NCBI RefSeq assembly: GCF_040513375.1
Contig: NZ_JBEVTG010000001.1
Location: 744,001-808,000 of the forward strand
Source of the DNA: Flagellimonas_B algarum
GTDB taxonomy: Bacteria > Bacteroidota > Bacteroidia > Flavobacteriales > Flavobacteriaceae
DNA: 64,000 nucleotides
Reading direction: 5' to 3'
Below are positions 52,151 to 61,025 of the stretch, one piece after another. Position 1 is the first letter of the stretch. Every line of letters begins with the position of its first letter. A model generated the notes under the pieces. It was not told the origin of the DNA and did not search any database. It saw only the letters and a list, made by a program, of their open reading frames with translations. The translations under genes and the position numbers were made by a program.

Positions 52151-53137
52151 TTAGAGCAATCGGACGACCTCTTTCGCAAAATAGGATGCGATCAGGTTGG
52201 CACCGGCCCTTTTAAAAGCGATCAACTGTTCGAGCATAACCGCATCATGTTCCAACCAACCATTGGCAGCAGCGGCCTTTAACATGGCATATTCTCCAGA
52301 AACCTGATAGACGGCGACGGGCACCTCAACCTCGTTCCGGATCTCCCTAACGATATCCAAATAGGCCAGCCCCGGTTTGACCATGACGATATCGGCGCCT
52401 TCATCAATATCTTGTTGTACTTCCTTGACGGCCTCAAAGCGGTTGGCGGGATCCATTTGATAGGTCGATTTGTCTTTGGGAACATCGGCCTGATCGGAGG
52501 GAGCGGAATCCAACGCATCCCTGAACGGGCCATAAAAGGCGCTGGCGTACTTGGCTGCATAGCTCATGATTCCCGTTTGCTGATATCCTTCGTCTTCCAA
52601 AGCTTCCCTGATGGTCAGGATGCGCCCGTCCATCATATCGCTAGGGGCAACGAAATCGGCTCCGGCCTCGGCATGGGAGACGGCCATTTGTGCCAAGACC
52701 TCACCGGTCTCATCATTCAATATCTGTCCGTCGGCGACGATGCCATCATGCCCAAACGAAGAATAGGGATCTAAGGCTACATCGGTCATAACCAACATTT
52801 CTGGGCAGGTATTCTTGACGGTTTTGACCGCACGTTGCATCAATCCCTCCGGGTTCAAAGCTTCGGCACCCTCATTATCCTTCAGATCATCGGGCACTTT
52901 AACGAAAAGCAAGACACCGCAAAGTCCCATGTCCCATAAGGCCTTCACTTCCTTCGTAAGATGGTCCAAACTCATCCTGTAGTAGTTCGGCATGGAAGGG
53001 ATTTCCTCTTTGATCCCTTTACCTTCGACCACGAACAAGGGCACCAAAAAATCATTGGGTGTCAACACGGTTTCACGTACCAGGTTCCTAATGGCCTTCG
53101 AGCCACGCAAACGGCGGTTTCTAATCAATGGATACAT
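52151..53137 (-). CDS. hemB: Porphobilinogen synthase HemB (Mg-type)
   Basis: A 328-residue enzyme that condenses two 5-aminolevulinates to porphobilinogen. The active-site lysines are K196 ('MSYAAKYASAFYGPF') and K254 ('DIVMVKPGLAYLDIV'). The usual Zn site (three Cys in animals and E. coli) is absent: the segment reads 'MTDVALDPYSSFGHDGIV' with Asp, so this is a magnesium-type HemB. 'FVAPSDMMDGRI' is the Mg/K region. It is the last gene of the heme operon and lies 2 bp after PhzF. Confidence 0.95.
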   Translation of the reverse strand: MYPLIRNRRLRGSKAIRNLVRETVLTPNDFLVPLFVVEGKGIKEEIPSMPNYYRMSLDHLTKEVKALWDMGLCGVLLFVKVPDDLKDNEGAEALNPEGLMQRAVKTVKNTCPEMLVMTDVALDPYSSFGHDGIVADGQILNDETGEVLAQMAVSHAEAGADFVAPSDMMDGRILTIREALEDEGYQQTGIMSYAAKYASAFYGPFRDALDSAPSDQADVPKDKSTYQMDPANRFEAVKEVQQDIDEGADIVMVKPGLAYLDIVREIRNEVEVPVAVYQVSGEYAMLKAAAANGWLEHDAVMLEQLIAFKRAGANLIASYFAKEVVRLL

Positions 53138-53139
53138 AC

Positions 53140-53928
53140 TTATAGCGTTATTTCCCCTACCATATAGGGTACGGCTTTTCCTGAAATCTTTATGCGTTCA
53201 CCGGCGTCTTCGCAAATCAATTGCCCGCCACGTTTTGAAAGTTGGCTTGCCGTCAACTTCGATTTTCCCAAGGCTTTTGACCAATACGGCGTCATCGAGG
53301 TATGGGCAGAACCGGTAACCGGGTCTTCCGGGATCCCGCATTTGGGGGCGAAGAAACGGGAAACGAAATCGACTTCATCACCTGGTGCGGTTACGATAAC
53401 CCCACGGCAATCCAAAGCATCGAGCAAATGGAAATTGGGTTGGATCGATTCGATTTCTTGCTGTGAATTGTACACGAGCATATAATCGGTCTTTCCTTTA
53501 AAGGTGCGCATCGGGGTCAATCCTATGGCCCTTTCGATTTGCAACACCCCTTGGATGCCAATGATATCATCGGCCGGAAAATCAAGCGTCATGAACCCGT
53601 TGGCCTTTTTTTCAACGAACAGCTCACCGCTTCGAGGCGAAATGAACCGAATGGTATTTTCTTGGTGGCCATGGTTGTTGAATAAGACATAAGCCGTAGC
53701 CAAAGTCGCATGACCACAAAGATCCACTTCGATTTCAGGAGTGAACCATCGCAGTTCATAAGAACTGTTCCGCTGCACGACGAAGGCGGTCTCGGCCAAA
53801 TTGTTCTCTTCGGCAATGCGTTGCATGATCGCTGTGTCAAGCCACTCATCCAGTATGCAGACGGCGGCCGGGTTGCCCCCAAAGACCTTATCGGTAAATG
53901 CGTCGATTTGGTAGAGGTTCAGTTTCAT
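53140..53928 (-). CDS. PhzF-family isomerase-like protein inside the heme operon
   Basis: A 262-residue PhzF/diaminopimelate-epimerase-fold protein. The active-site Glu is E46 in 'ENNLAETAFVVQ', and 'YQIDAFTDKVFGGNPAAVC', 'CGHATLATAYVLF' and 'GSAHTSMTPYWSKALGKSKL' are typical. Phenazine biosynthesis genes are absent, so this is the broad PhzF-like group, often of unknown substrate. It is embedded between hemF (13-bp gap) and hemB (2-bp gap), with the same strand and spacing, and therefore co-transcribed with heme genes. A link to heme is not established by family. Confidence 0.88.
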   Translation of the reverse strand: MKLNLYQIDAFTDKVFGGNPAAVCILDEWLDTAIMQRIAEENNLAETAFVVQRNSSYELRWFTPEIEVDLCGHATLATAYVLFNNHGHQENTIRFISPRSGELFVEKKANGFMTLDFPADDIIGIQGVLQIERAIGLTPMRTFKGKTDYMLVYNSQQEIESIQPNFHLLDALDCRGVIVTAPGDEVDFVSRFFAPKCGIPEDPVTGSAHTSMTPYWSKALGKSKLTASQLSKRGGQLICEDAGERIKISGKAVPYMVGEITL

Positions 53929-53941
53929 TGTTCTTATTGGT

Positions 53942-54856
53942 TTAAGATATCCAGTTTTTGGGTGATTTCAACACGCCCAACAACCGGGCTTCTTCACTAT
54001 CCGCAGCCGGGGTATGGTCATAACGCCATTGCACCACAGGTGGCAGACTCATCAGAATACTTTCAATTCGGCCGTTGGTTTTTAAACCGAAAAGGGTGCC
54101 CTTATCGTGTACCAGGTTGAATTCGACATAACGCCCTCTTCTGATCTCTTGCCAATGGCGTTGGTCTTCAGTGTAAGGCATATCCTTTCGACGTTCAACG
54201 ATCGGAAGGTAGGCTTGGATAAAACTATCGCCCACTTCGGTAACAAAATCATACCAAGCGTCCATGCTTTTCGATTCGGAGGCCTTACAATAATCAAAGA
54301 ACAAACCGCCCACCCCACGGGCTTCCTGCCGATGGGTGTTCCAAAAGTACGAATCGCATCGCGCTTTGAATTTTGCATAGAACTCCGCGTCATGTGCATC
54401 ACAAGCCTGTTTGCAAATGCTGTGGAAATGTTCGGCATCGGCATCGAAAAGATAATACGGAGTAAGGTCTTGGCCCCCACCGAACCATTGATCGACGATA
54501 CTACCGGATTTGTCATACATTTCAAAATAGCGCCAATTGGCATGTACTGTTGGAACCATGGGATTTTTGGGATGCAGCACCAAGCTAAGGCCGCAGGCGA
54601 AGAAATCGGCTTCTTCGACCCCGAAATAGGCTTGCATGCTTTCAGGAAGTGCGCCATGGACCGCCGAAATATTGACGCCCCCCTTTTCGAAAACGGCACC
54701 ATTTTCAATGACGCGGGTCCGGCCCCCACCACCCTCAGAACGGGTCCAAAGGTCTTGGTGAAAGTGCGCTTCCCCATCAACCGTTTCCAAAGCCCCGGTG
54801 ATGCGGTCTTGAAGGGATTCTATATATCCGTAAAATCGATCTTTAAGTTTCATCAT
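53942..54856 (-). CDS. hemF: Oxygen-dependent coproporphyrinogen III oxidase HemF
   Basis: A 304-residue enzyme converting coproporphyrinogen III to protoporphyrinogen IX using O2. Family motifs: 'SEGGGGRTRVIENGAVFEKG', 'NPMVPTVHANWRYFEM', 'WFGGGQDLTPYYLF' and 'RGRYVEFNLVHDKGTLFGL'. The length is family-typical. The O2 requirement implies an aerobic life style. Its ATG region overlaps the DUF6973-like gene's end by 14 bp. Confidence 0.96.
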   Translation of the reverse strand: MMKLKDRFYGYIESLQDRITGALETVDGEAHFHQDLWTRSEGGGGRTRVIENGAVFEKGGVNISAVHGALPESMQAYFGVEEADFFACGLSLVLHPKNPMVPTVHANWRYFEMYDKSGSIVDQWFGGGQDLTPYYLFDADAEHFHSICKQACDAHDAEFYAKFKARCDSYFWNTHRQEARGVGGLFFDYCKASESKSMDAWYDFVTEVGDSFIQAYLPIVERRKDMPYTEDQRHWQEIRRGRYVEFNLVHDKGTLFGLKTNGRIESILMSLPPVVQWRYDHTPAADSEEARLLGVLKSPKNWIS

Positions 54857-55337
54857 GTATATGTACCATTTGGTATTTTAATGGTTCGAGATCCGTATCC
54901 GTATCGATCAAGACCGATTGTACGGCCATCTCCATGAAATGGGCCGCCGCTTGGTCTTCATCGTTCAACTCGAGTTTCTTTGCCCAAAGCCTTCCGATCT
55001 CATTGTTGTGTTCATCCATCATCCGGGCCAAATCCGTACTGAAAAACGCATCTTCATGCCAATCGGTAATCGCCTTGACCCAACGCAGCGCCCGATCCTT
55101 GTTCGGTCGCCAACGCCAACAGCGGAAAGCGATCAGAAAATTCCAATAGGCATGTCGAAACGCATTGGCCGGTCCATTTCGGTAATGGGCAAATCCATAC
55201 TGTTCCGTTGCGACCGCCATACAGTTTTTCGTGGCCAAAAAAGTCGGTATCAAGTAAAGCGGATGCCACAGCGCCAGACCGACCAAGCGGATAAACGATT
55301 TGGGCCGAACCCTACGCAAGGTCTTAAACCATTTCAC
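54843..55337 (-). CDS. DUF6973-like protein inside the heme operon
   Basis: A 164-residue protein probably of the DUF6973 family, from its parts 'YRNGPANAFRHAYWNFLIAF' and 'DWHEDAFFSTDLARMMDEHN'. His and Glu residues in those two motifs look like a metal- or substrate-binding set. It begins with GTG (55337); hemE's ATGG-T-TAA tail overlaps its start by 14 bp, and its 3' end overlaps hemF by 14 bp, so it is tightly locked into the operon. The N-terminal 'LWHPLYLIPTFLATKNCM' could be a short hydrophobic segment. No function is known to me. Confidence 0.75.
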   Translation of the reverse strand: MKWFKTLRRVRPKSFIRLVGLALWHPLYLIPTFLATKNCMAVATEQYGFAHYRNGPANAFRHAYWNFLIAFRCWRWRPNKDRALRWVKAITDWHEDAFFSTDLARMMDEHNNEIGRLWAKKLELNDEDQAAAHFMEMAVQSVLIDTDTDLEPLKYQMVHIHDET

Positions 55338-56358
55338 CCGAATACGATTTTACCGCTTCGATAAAGGCTCCTGCATGATCAACCGGGATGTTCGGTAAAA
55401 TACCATGACCCAAATTGACGATATAGCGATCCTTCCCGAACTCATCGATCATTTGATGTACCATCTTCTTGATCTCCTTTGGTGGCGACAACAATCGCGA
55501 TGGATCGAAATTACCTTGTAGGGTAATCTTACCTCCCGATAGATAGCGCGCATTTCGTGGTGAACAAGTCCAATCCACACCCAAGGCCGAAGCTCCTGAA
55601 CGGGCCATCTGATCCAGGGCGAACCAACACCCTTTCCCGAACAAAATGACCGGGGCATGCTCTTTCAACGCGGCCACGATCTGTTCCATATACTGTAAGG
55701 AGAACTCTTGATAATCGGTCGGCGACAACATGCCTCCCCAGGAGTCGAACACTTGTACCACGTTGCAACCCGCTTTGACCTTCGCCTTCAAATAAGCAAT
55801 GGTGGTGTCGGTGATCTTTTGCAATAAAGCGTGTGCCGCCGCCGGTTGGGTAAAACAAAACCCTTTGGCCAAATCGAAGTTCTTACTGCCTTGACCTTGC
55901 ACACAATAGCACAAGATGGTCCATGGCGAACCCGCAAACCCGATCAAGGGTACTTCATCATCCAACTTCTCTTTGGTCATGGCAATCGCTTTCATGACAT
56001 AATCCAAGCGATCATATACATCGGGCACGACAATGTCCTCGACTTGTTTTGGGGTTCTAATCGGTTCTGGAAGAAACGGCCCGAAATTCGGTTTCATTTC
56101 GACAGTAATCCCCATGGCTTGCGGAATGACAAGGATATCACTGAACAATATGGCCGCATCCATCCCAAACCTTCGTATCGGCTGTACCGTGATTTCGGAG
56201 GCGAGTTCAGGGGTTTCGCAACGGGTGAAGAAATCATACTTCGCACGCAGTTCCATGAATTCGGGGAGATACCTTCCTGCTTGCCGCATCATCCAAACCG
56301 GTGGTCGTTCTACCGTTTCCCCTCGAAGGGCACGTAAAAACAAATCGTTCTTTAGCAT
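55324..56358 (-). CDS. hemE: Uroporphyrinogen decarboxylase HemE
   Basis: A 344-residue enzyme that decarboxylates the four acetates of uroporphyrinogen III to coproporphyrinogen III. Motifs: 'RPPVWMMRQAGRYLPEFMEL' (family signature), 'LFSDILVIPQAMGI', 'GFAGSPWTILCYCVQGQGSK' and 'NLGHGILPNIPVDHAGAF'. The Arg and Asp residues of the active site are in place. Its ATG follows hemD's stop with no gap. Confidence 0.97.
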   Translation of the reverse strand: MLKNDLFLRALRGETVERPPVWMMRQAGRYLPEFMELRAKYDFFTRCETPELASEITVQPIRRFGMDAAILFSDILVIPQAMGITVEMKPNFGPFLPEPIRTPKQVEDIVVPDVYDRLDYVMKAIAMTKEKLDDEVPLIGFAGSPWTILCYCVQGQGSKNFDLAKGFCFTQPAAAHALLQKITDTTIAYLKAKVKAGCNVVQVFDSWGGMLSPTDYQEFSLQYMEQIVAALKEHAPVILFGKGCWFALDQMARSGASALGVDWTCSPRNARYLSGGKITLQGNFDPSRLLSPPKEIKKMVHQMIDEFGKDRYIVNLGHGILPNIPVDHAGAFIEAVKSYSGEMV

Positions 56359-57018
56359 TTATGTATAGTATTTTATGGCCTGTACCAAAACATTCTCAAT
56401 GGTGGGCCGATTTGCAATAATGGTATGATCCGTATGTACTTTGGCAGCTTCAGCCGTGGTTTCACCGATACAAAAAGCAACGCTTTCCGCAATGGAATTT
56501 GCACTGCAATGACTGGTCACCGCACTCGGACTGAAGAACAACACCCCGTCAAAACTTCGTTGATACGTTTTCGGGGTCAGCTCGGTCCGATAGGCCTGAA
56601 TAATATCATACCGTACGTTATTTTTTTTTAAGATTCGGCCTAGTTCAGGTCGCGCCATATTCCCTTGAACCAGAGTGAACCGCAGGTCAGCATGGGTGTT
56701 AACAAGCTGGTTCGCAAGGGCCTCGGCCTTGTCAGCCACCAGCTTGACCCTGATGCCATGCGATTCGAGCATTGCCCGGGTCTTTTCACCAACGCAATAG
56801 CCCACTACTTTTCCAAGCGTTTCGGAATCGGTCTGTATTACGAAAGACCGTACTCCGTTTTGGCTTGTGAAAACCACATGTTCTGAACTGAAAGGGGTCT
56901 GCCATGGCTCTAATTCGATAGCGATGGCATTATAGCCTACCAATCCGAGATCAGCATTTAAGATACGCTGTTGTTGAGGGTAGGTCAATACCTTAGTTGA
57001 CAGTATCGTTGAGTTCAT
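56359..57018 (-). CDS. hemD: Uroporphyrinogen-III synthase HemD
   Basis: A 219-residue enzyme that cyclises hydroxymethylbilane to uroporphyrinogen III with D-ring inversion. Members are divergent; this one is recognised by 'HVVFTSQNGVRSFV', 'VVGYCVGEKTRAMLESHG' and 'DGVLFFSPSAVTSHCSAN' plus the position between hemC and hemE. Its start overlaps the hemC end by 26 bp. Confidence 0.9.
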   Translation of the reverse strand: MNSTILSTKVLTYPQQQRILNADLGLVGYNAIAIELEPWQTPFSSEHVVFTSQNGVRSFVIQTDSETLGKVVGYCVGEKTRAMLESHGIRVKLVADKAEALANQLVNTHADLRFTLVQGNMARPELGRILKKNNVRYDIIQAYRTELTPKTYQRSFDGVLFFSPSAVTSHCSANSIAESVAFCIGETTAEAAKVHTDHTIIANRPTIENVLVQAIKYYT

Positions 57019-57919
57019 CTTTGATCGCTTTCATCAATTGCGTCCCGCCTGATTCCAACGCCTCATAAGCGCAGCTTTTGCCGAAACCTTCACTTTTGCC
57101 GAGCGGTCGCTGTTTCTCTATGATGACCGCTGTACTCCCATCAAGGGCGAACAACCCTCCTTTTAAATAAACCATTTGGTCTTTTATGGTGGCGATGGCG
57201 CCGATAGGAGCCGTACACCCCCCTTCAAGGGTGCGCAAAAACTCCCTTTCGATTTGGGTACACACTTCACTTTCCTCATGGTTCAATTGTTTCGAAATCG
57301 AAATCGCGCGTTCATTCGTGCCGTGAGCCATGATGACCATAGCGCCTTGGGCCGGTGCGGGAATCATCCAATTCAGTTCGATGGCGTCTTTAGGCAGGAG
57401 TTTGATGCGTTCCAATCCAGCTTTGGCAAAAATCGCCCCTTGCCAATCATTTTCTATCAGCTTGATCAACCGGGTATTGACGTTACCGCGTAAATCGACG
57501 ATGCTATGCCGAGGGTATCGATACAACCATTGTGCCCGTCTTCGCAAACTGCCCGTGGCCAACGTGCCTTCACCATCCAAAAAATCCAAACCCTTATGCA
57601 CCAAAATGTCTTGGTTCGATGCCCGTTCCAAGACCGCGGTCTGCACCAGTCCTTTCGGTAATTGTGTAGGTACATCCTTCATCGAATGTACGGCCAGATC
57701 GATTTCGCCCTTGAGTAAGGCGACATCCAAGGTCTTGGTAAAAATACCGGTTACCCCGAGTTCGTATAAGGGTTTGTCCAACTCGAGATCCCCCTTTGAT
57801 TTCACCGGTATCAAGGTGCTGTCTTGGCCCATGGCTTCCAAGAGTCGTTGTACTTGGGTGGCCTGCCAAAGGGCGAGCTCACTATCTCGGGTTCCGATTC
57901 TTAGGATTTGTTGCTTCAT
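56993..57919 (-). CDS. hemC: Hydroxymethylbilane synthase HemC
   Basis: A 308-residue enzyme polymerising four porphobilinogens on a dipyrromethane cofactor. The cofactor cysteine is C235 in 'LEGGCTAPIGA' and the catalytic Asp is D82 in 'AVHSMKDVPTQLP'. 'RIGTRDSELALWQA' and 'TGSLRRRAQW' are signature parts. Start ATG overlaps hemA's stop (4 bp, ATGA). Confidence 0.97.
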   Translation of the reverse strand: MKQQILRIGTRDSELALWQATQVQRLLEAMGQDSTLIPVKSKGDLELDKPLYELGVTGIFTKTLDVALLKGEIDLAVHSMKDVPTQLPKGLVQTAVLERASNQDILVHKGLDFLDGEGTLATGSLRRRAQWLYRYPRHSIVDLRGNVNTRLIKLIENDWQGAIFAKAGLERIKLLPKDAIELNWMIPAPAQGAMVIMAHGTNERAISISKQLNHEESEVCTQIEREFLRTLEGGCTAPIGAIATIKDQMVYLKGGLFALDGSTAVIIEKQRPLGKSEGFGKSCAYEALESGGTQLMKAIKDELNDTVN

Positions 57920-59172
57920 TTACGGTCGATTTCCAATTGAAAAACCTTTTGGATCAACTCGAGACTGTCATCGGTATCGACGTCTTGTTTTTTAAGGTGG
58001 TTGGCGAACTGTTTGGTGATCTTGTGAATGATGCGCTCCGAAACCATTTCGGCTTGTTCGTGGTTGAAGTCCCCCAATTTTTTTGAATGGAAGTCCAATT
58101 CCTCTTCTTTCATCACCATGAGCTTTTTCTTTAATGCGCTAATGACCGGAGCGAATTTTCGGCTCTCCAACCATTTCAAAAAGTCGGTCTTGACCTCGCT
58201 GATGATCGCTTCAGCCTTGGGAATATGCCCTTTTCGACGCTCAAGGGTCTCATCGGTGATTTGGGATAGACGATCCAAATGGACCAGGCTCACATTGGGT
58301 AACTCCATCACATCATCGGCCACGTTCTTCGGTACGGAAAGATCCAAAATCAATAAGGGTTTTTTCGTGTGAACCAGCGCTTTGGAAATGGTCGGGAGTT
58401 GGGCCCCTGTGGCCACCACCAAGATGTCAGACTTCCGTATCTCGGTTTGAAGATCCCCGTAATCCTTCACTTCCAGCTGAAACTTTCCGGCAATATGCTC
58501 GGCTTTCTCGCGGGTTCGATTGATGAGGGTGATCTTCGGGTTTTTGGCATGTTTGATCAAGTTCTCGCAGGTATTCCGGCCGATCTTTCCGGTACCGAAC
58601 AACAAGATTTTCGGTGCCTCCTGGTGGGCTGCATGTTGCAGGATATACTTGACCGAAGCAAAAGCGACCGAGGTAGCCCCGGTCGAGAGTTCGGTTTCGT
58701 TCTTGATCCGCTTACTGGCTTGGATCACCGAATTGCATAGGCGTTCCAAAAACGGATTGGTCATGCCGTTCTTTTTCGAACGGTAAAAGCCCTGTTTGAT
58801 CTGGCTGATGATCTCGAAATCGCCCAATATCTGACTATCCAAACCCGTGCCGACCCGAAACAAATGGTCGAAGGCCTCATGGTTCTTCAAGACATAGGCC
58901 ACTTCTTGGAACTCCTCAACGGTTCCTTCCGTCTGGGCACAGAGTAATTTGATCAGTTGGTAGGGGTGCTGGGCAAAACCGAAAAGCTCGGTACGGTTGC
59001 AAGTCGACATCGCCAAAAGGCCTTCAATACCTTCCTGTTTAGCAGCTGCCATGATCGCATCGATTTTCGGAACATCAAGACTGAACTTGCCCCGAATCAC
59101 GGCGTCGGCCTTCTTGTAGCTCAAACCGATGGCATAGAACGAACTGTGACGTGAAAGGTTGTAATGTTCCAT
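57916..59172 (-). CDS. hemA: Glutamyl-tRNA reductase HemA
   Basis: A 418-residue enzyme reducing glutamyl-tRNA(Glu) to glutamate-1-semialdehyde, committed step of C5 heme synthesis. The catalytic cysteine is C58 in 'LLAMSTCNRTELF'. The NADPH domain shows 'KILLFGTGKIGRNTCENL' and the dimerisation part is at the end. I start at the ATG at 59172 ('MEHYNLSRHS'); upstream codons 59202-59175 are not conserved. First gene of the operon, divergent from an AraC regulator. Confidence 0.97.
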   Translation of the reverse strand: MEHYNLSRHSSFYAIGLSYKKADAVIRGKFSLDVPKIDAIMAAAKQEGIEGLLAMSTCNRTELFGFAQHPYQLIKLLCAQTEGTVEEFQEVAYVLKNHEAFDHLFRVGTGLDSQILGDFEIISQIKQGFYRSKKNGMTNPFLERLCNSVIQASKRIKNETELSTGATSVAFASVKYILQHAAHQEAPKILLFGTGKIGRNTCENLIKHAKNPKITLINRTREKAEHIAGKFQLEVKDYGDLQTEIRKSDILVVATGAQLPTISKALVHTKKPLLILDLSVPKNVADDVMELPNVSLVHLDRLSQITDETLERRKGHIPKAEAIISEVKTDFLKWLESRKFAPVISALKKKLMVMKEEELDFHSKKLGDFNHEQAEMVSERIIHKITKQFANHLKKQDVDTDDSLELIQKVFQLEIDRK

Positions 59173-59324
59173 AAGCTGCGACACCTGCAAAAATAACAGC
59201 AAGGAAAAATAAAAAATAACGCTGGCGGGTCAATTAATATCAGAATTGCGTAAATTGAGGGCACTTTGTGCAAAAAATCCGTTTAGCCACTATTTTCCAG
59301 GGGGGAAGCACAAACTTTAAAGTA

Positions 59325-59343
59325 ATTTAGAATAGCTCTAAAT
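59325..59343. promoter_or_regulatory. Perfect dyad ATTTAGA-N5-TCTAAAT between hemA and AraC genes
   Basis: A perfect 7-bp inverted repeat with 5-bp spacer (ATAGC), 15 bp upstream of the AraC ATG (59358) in the 185-bp divergent region. The same left arm and spacing occur at the SUF operon start (29522-29540). AT-rich dyads of this type are common for iron or metal regulators such as Fur and DtxR families; a shared iron-linked operator is an inference. Confidence 0.5.
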
Positions 59344-59357
59344 AACAGGATGCCGCA

Positions 59358-60245
59358 ATGGACGCAACAAAAAATATCGCTATCGGTTCAGCAACCGAGG
59401 TTTTTATCGAAGAAGGCTTCTATGTCCTTAAGATCCAAAATGATACCGGCGCCGATCAGGTCTTTGAACGGCCTATCGACCGCACCCATATCCAATTCCA
59501 TTTTTCGCTAAAGGGAAACGCGAAATTCTCTTTTAATGAAGGAGCATATCATCTTCCCGTTTCCGAAGAGAATTCGTTATTGCTATTCAATACGCAAAAA
59601 GACCTGCCCTTACACGCCGAACTCAGTCCTGATGCATGGTTACTTTCGATCATCATGAGCATCCGAAAGTTCCATTCGCTTTTCTCGGATCAGGCCGACT
59701 ACATTCCCTTCCTTAACGAATCGTTCAGTGAGAAAAAGTACTATTCGCAAGAGCGATTGACCCCGGGTATCGCCGTGGTCTTAAGTCAATTGATGAGCTA
59801 CAACCTGCATCCCTCCATTAAAAAACTCTATGTGAAGGGCAAAGTCTATGAATTGATATCGCTTTACTTTAACCGCACCCCGGATGCCGACCTCGAACAA
59901 TGTCCTTTCTTGGTCGACGAAGAAAACGTACGCAAGATCAAACAAGCCAAGGAAATCATGATCCAACGGATGGCCGAACCTCCGACCTTAGCAGAACTTT
60001 CTGAAGAAATCGGCCTTTCTTTGAAGAAACTCAAAGAAGGGTTCAAACAGATCTATGGAGATTCGGTCTATGGGTTTCTTTTCGACTACAAAATGGAAGT
60101 CGCTCGAAAAATGCTCGAAACCGGAAAACACAATGTGAACGAGGTCGGTTTAAAAGTCGGGTATAGCACCGCCAGTCACTTCATCACTTCCTTCAAAAAG
60201 AAGTATGGCACCACTCCGAAAAAATACCTAACTTCAATAGCCTAA
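59358..60245 (+). CDS. AraC-family transcriptional regulator next to the heme operon
   Basis: A 295-residue regulator. The N-terminal 180 residues form a ligand-like domain without clear cupin motifs, and the C-terminal part carries two AraC helix-turn-helices ('LAELSEEIGLSLKKLKEGFK' and 'NVNEVGLKVGYSTASHFI'), ending in the AraC/XylS tail 'FKKKYGTTPKKYL'. It resembles PchR-type AraC regulators more than sugar ones. Its divergence from hemA suggests a role in heme or iron control. It is followed by ThuA 9 bp later, so it may be co-transcribed with the sugar-type genes too. Confidence 0.9.
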   Translation: MDATKNIAIGSATEVFIEEGFYVLKIQNDTGADQVFERPIDRTHIQFHFSLKGNAKFSFNEGAYHLPVSEENSLLLFNTQKDLPLHAELSPDAWLLSIIMSIRKFHSLFSDQADYIPFLNESFSEKKYYSQERLTPGIAVVLSQLMSYNLHPSIKKLYVKGKVYELISLYFNRTPDADLEQCPFLVDEENVRKIKQAKEIMIQRMAEPPTLAELSEEIGLSLKKLKEGFKQIYGDSVYGFLFDYKMEVARKMLETGKHNVNEVGLKVGYSTASHFITSFKKKYGTTPKKYLTSIA

Positions 60246-60254
60246 AAACCCGCT

Positions 60255-61022
60255 ATGGACTTCTTGAAACAACTACTGCTTTTCTGTTGTTGCCTGCCGT
60301 TTATATGCTGCGCGCAAGGAGAAGCGACGGCCCCTTCAGCCCCGATACCCGAATTGGTATTGGTCTACAGTAAGACCCTCGGCTACCGGCACCAATCCAT
60401 TGAAAAAGGGGTGGCCACCTTAAGGCAAATCGGCCGCAACAATGGGTTCATCGTACTCCAGACCGAAACCCCCGAAGACTTTAATGCCCAGAATCTCAAA
60501 AACTACAAACTGGTCATCTTTCTGAGCACTACCATGGACGTGCTCAACGACGAACAGCAGGCCGCGTTCGAAAATTATATTCGCAGTGGGGGCAGCTTTA
60601 TGGGCATACACGCTGCGGCGGATACCGAATACGATTGGCCATGGTACGGCCGGTTGGTCGGGGGCTATTTTGAGAGCCACCCCAATAACCCCAACGTACG
60701 CCAAGCCCGAATCGAAGTGGTTGACCGAACCCATCGTTCTACCGCCCACCTTAGCGAAAGTTGGTCGCGAAATGACGAATGGTACAACTACAAAAACCTA
60801 AACCCCGATGTTTCCATCGTGATGAACCTTGACGAAATGAGTTATGAAGGGGGCACCAACGGGGCGAACCATCCTATCGCCTGGTACCATGAATTCGAAG
60901 GCGGACGGGCGTATTACACCGGCGGGGGGCATACGGAAGCTTCTTTTGACGAACCCGATTTTCAAGAACATCTTTTGGGCGCCATCTTATGGTGTGTCGG
61001 CCGAAAGGAAATCATAGAATAA
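60255..61022 (+). CDS. ThuA-domain exported protein
   Basis: A 255-residue ThuA-fold protein (class I glutamine amidotransferase-like) with N-terminal signal ending in 'FICCAQG', which may be a lipobox (Cys18/19). The domain runs 'VLVYSKTLGYRHQSIEKGV' through 'AFENYIRSGGSFMGIHAAAD' to 'GRAYYTGGGHTEASF'. ThuA proteins are linked to trehalose or other sugar use and often sit near Gfo/Idh-type enzymes. Here it is 3 bp from a trehalase-type glycosidase, which fits. Confidence 0.88.
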   Translation: MDFLKQLLLFCCCLPFICCAQGEATAPSAPIPELVLVYSKTLGYRHQSIEKGVATLRQIGRNNGFIVLQTETPEDFNAQNLKNYKLVIFLSTTMDVLNDEQQAAFENYIRSGGSFMGIHAAADTEYDWPWYGRLVGGYFESHPNNPNVRQARIEVVDRTHRSTAHLSESWSRNDEWYNYKNLNPDVSIVMNLDEMSYEGGTNGANHPIAWYHEFEGGRAYYTGGGHTEASFDEPDFQEHLLGAILWCVGRKEIIE

Positions 61023-61025
61023 GAA

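Noticed and set aside
53140..53928. Phenazine biosynthesis
   Set aside because: Only a PhzF-fold gene is present. No phzA-G set exists here, and the gene sits in a heme operon.
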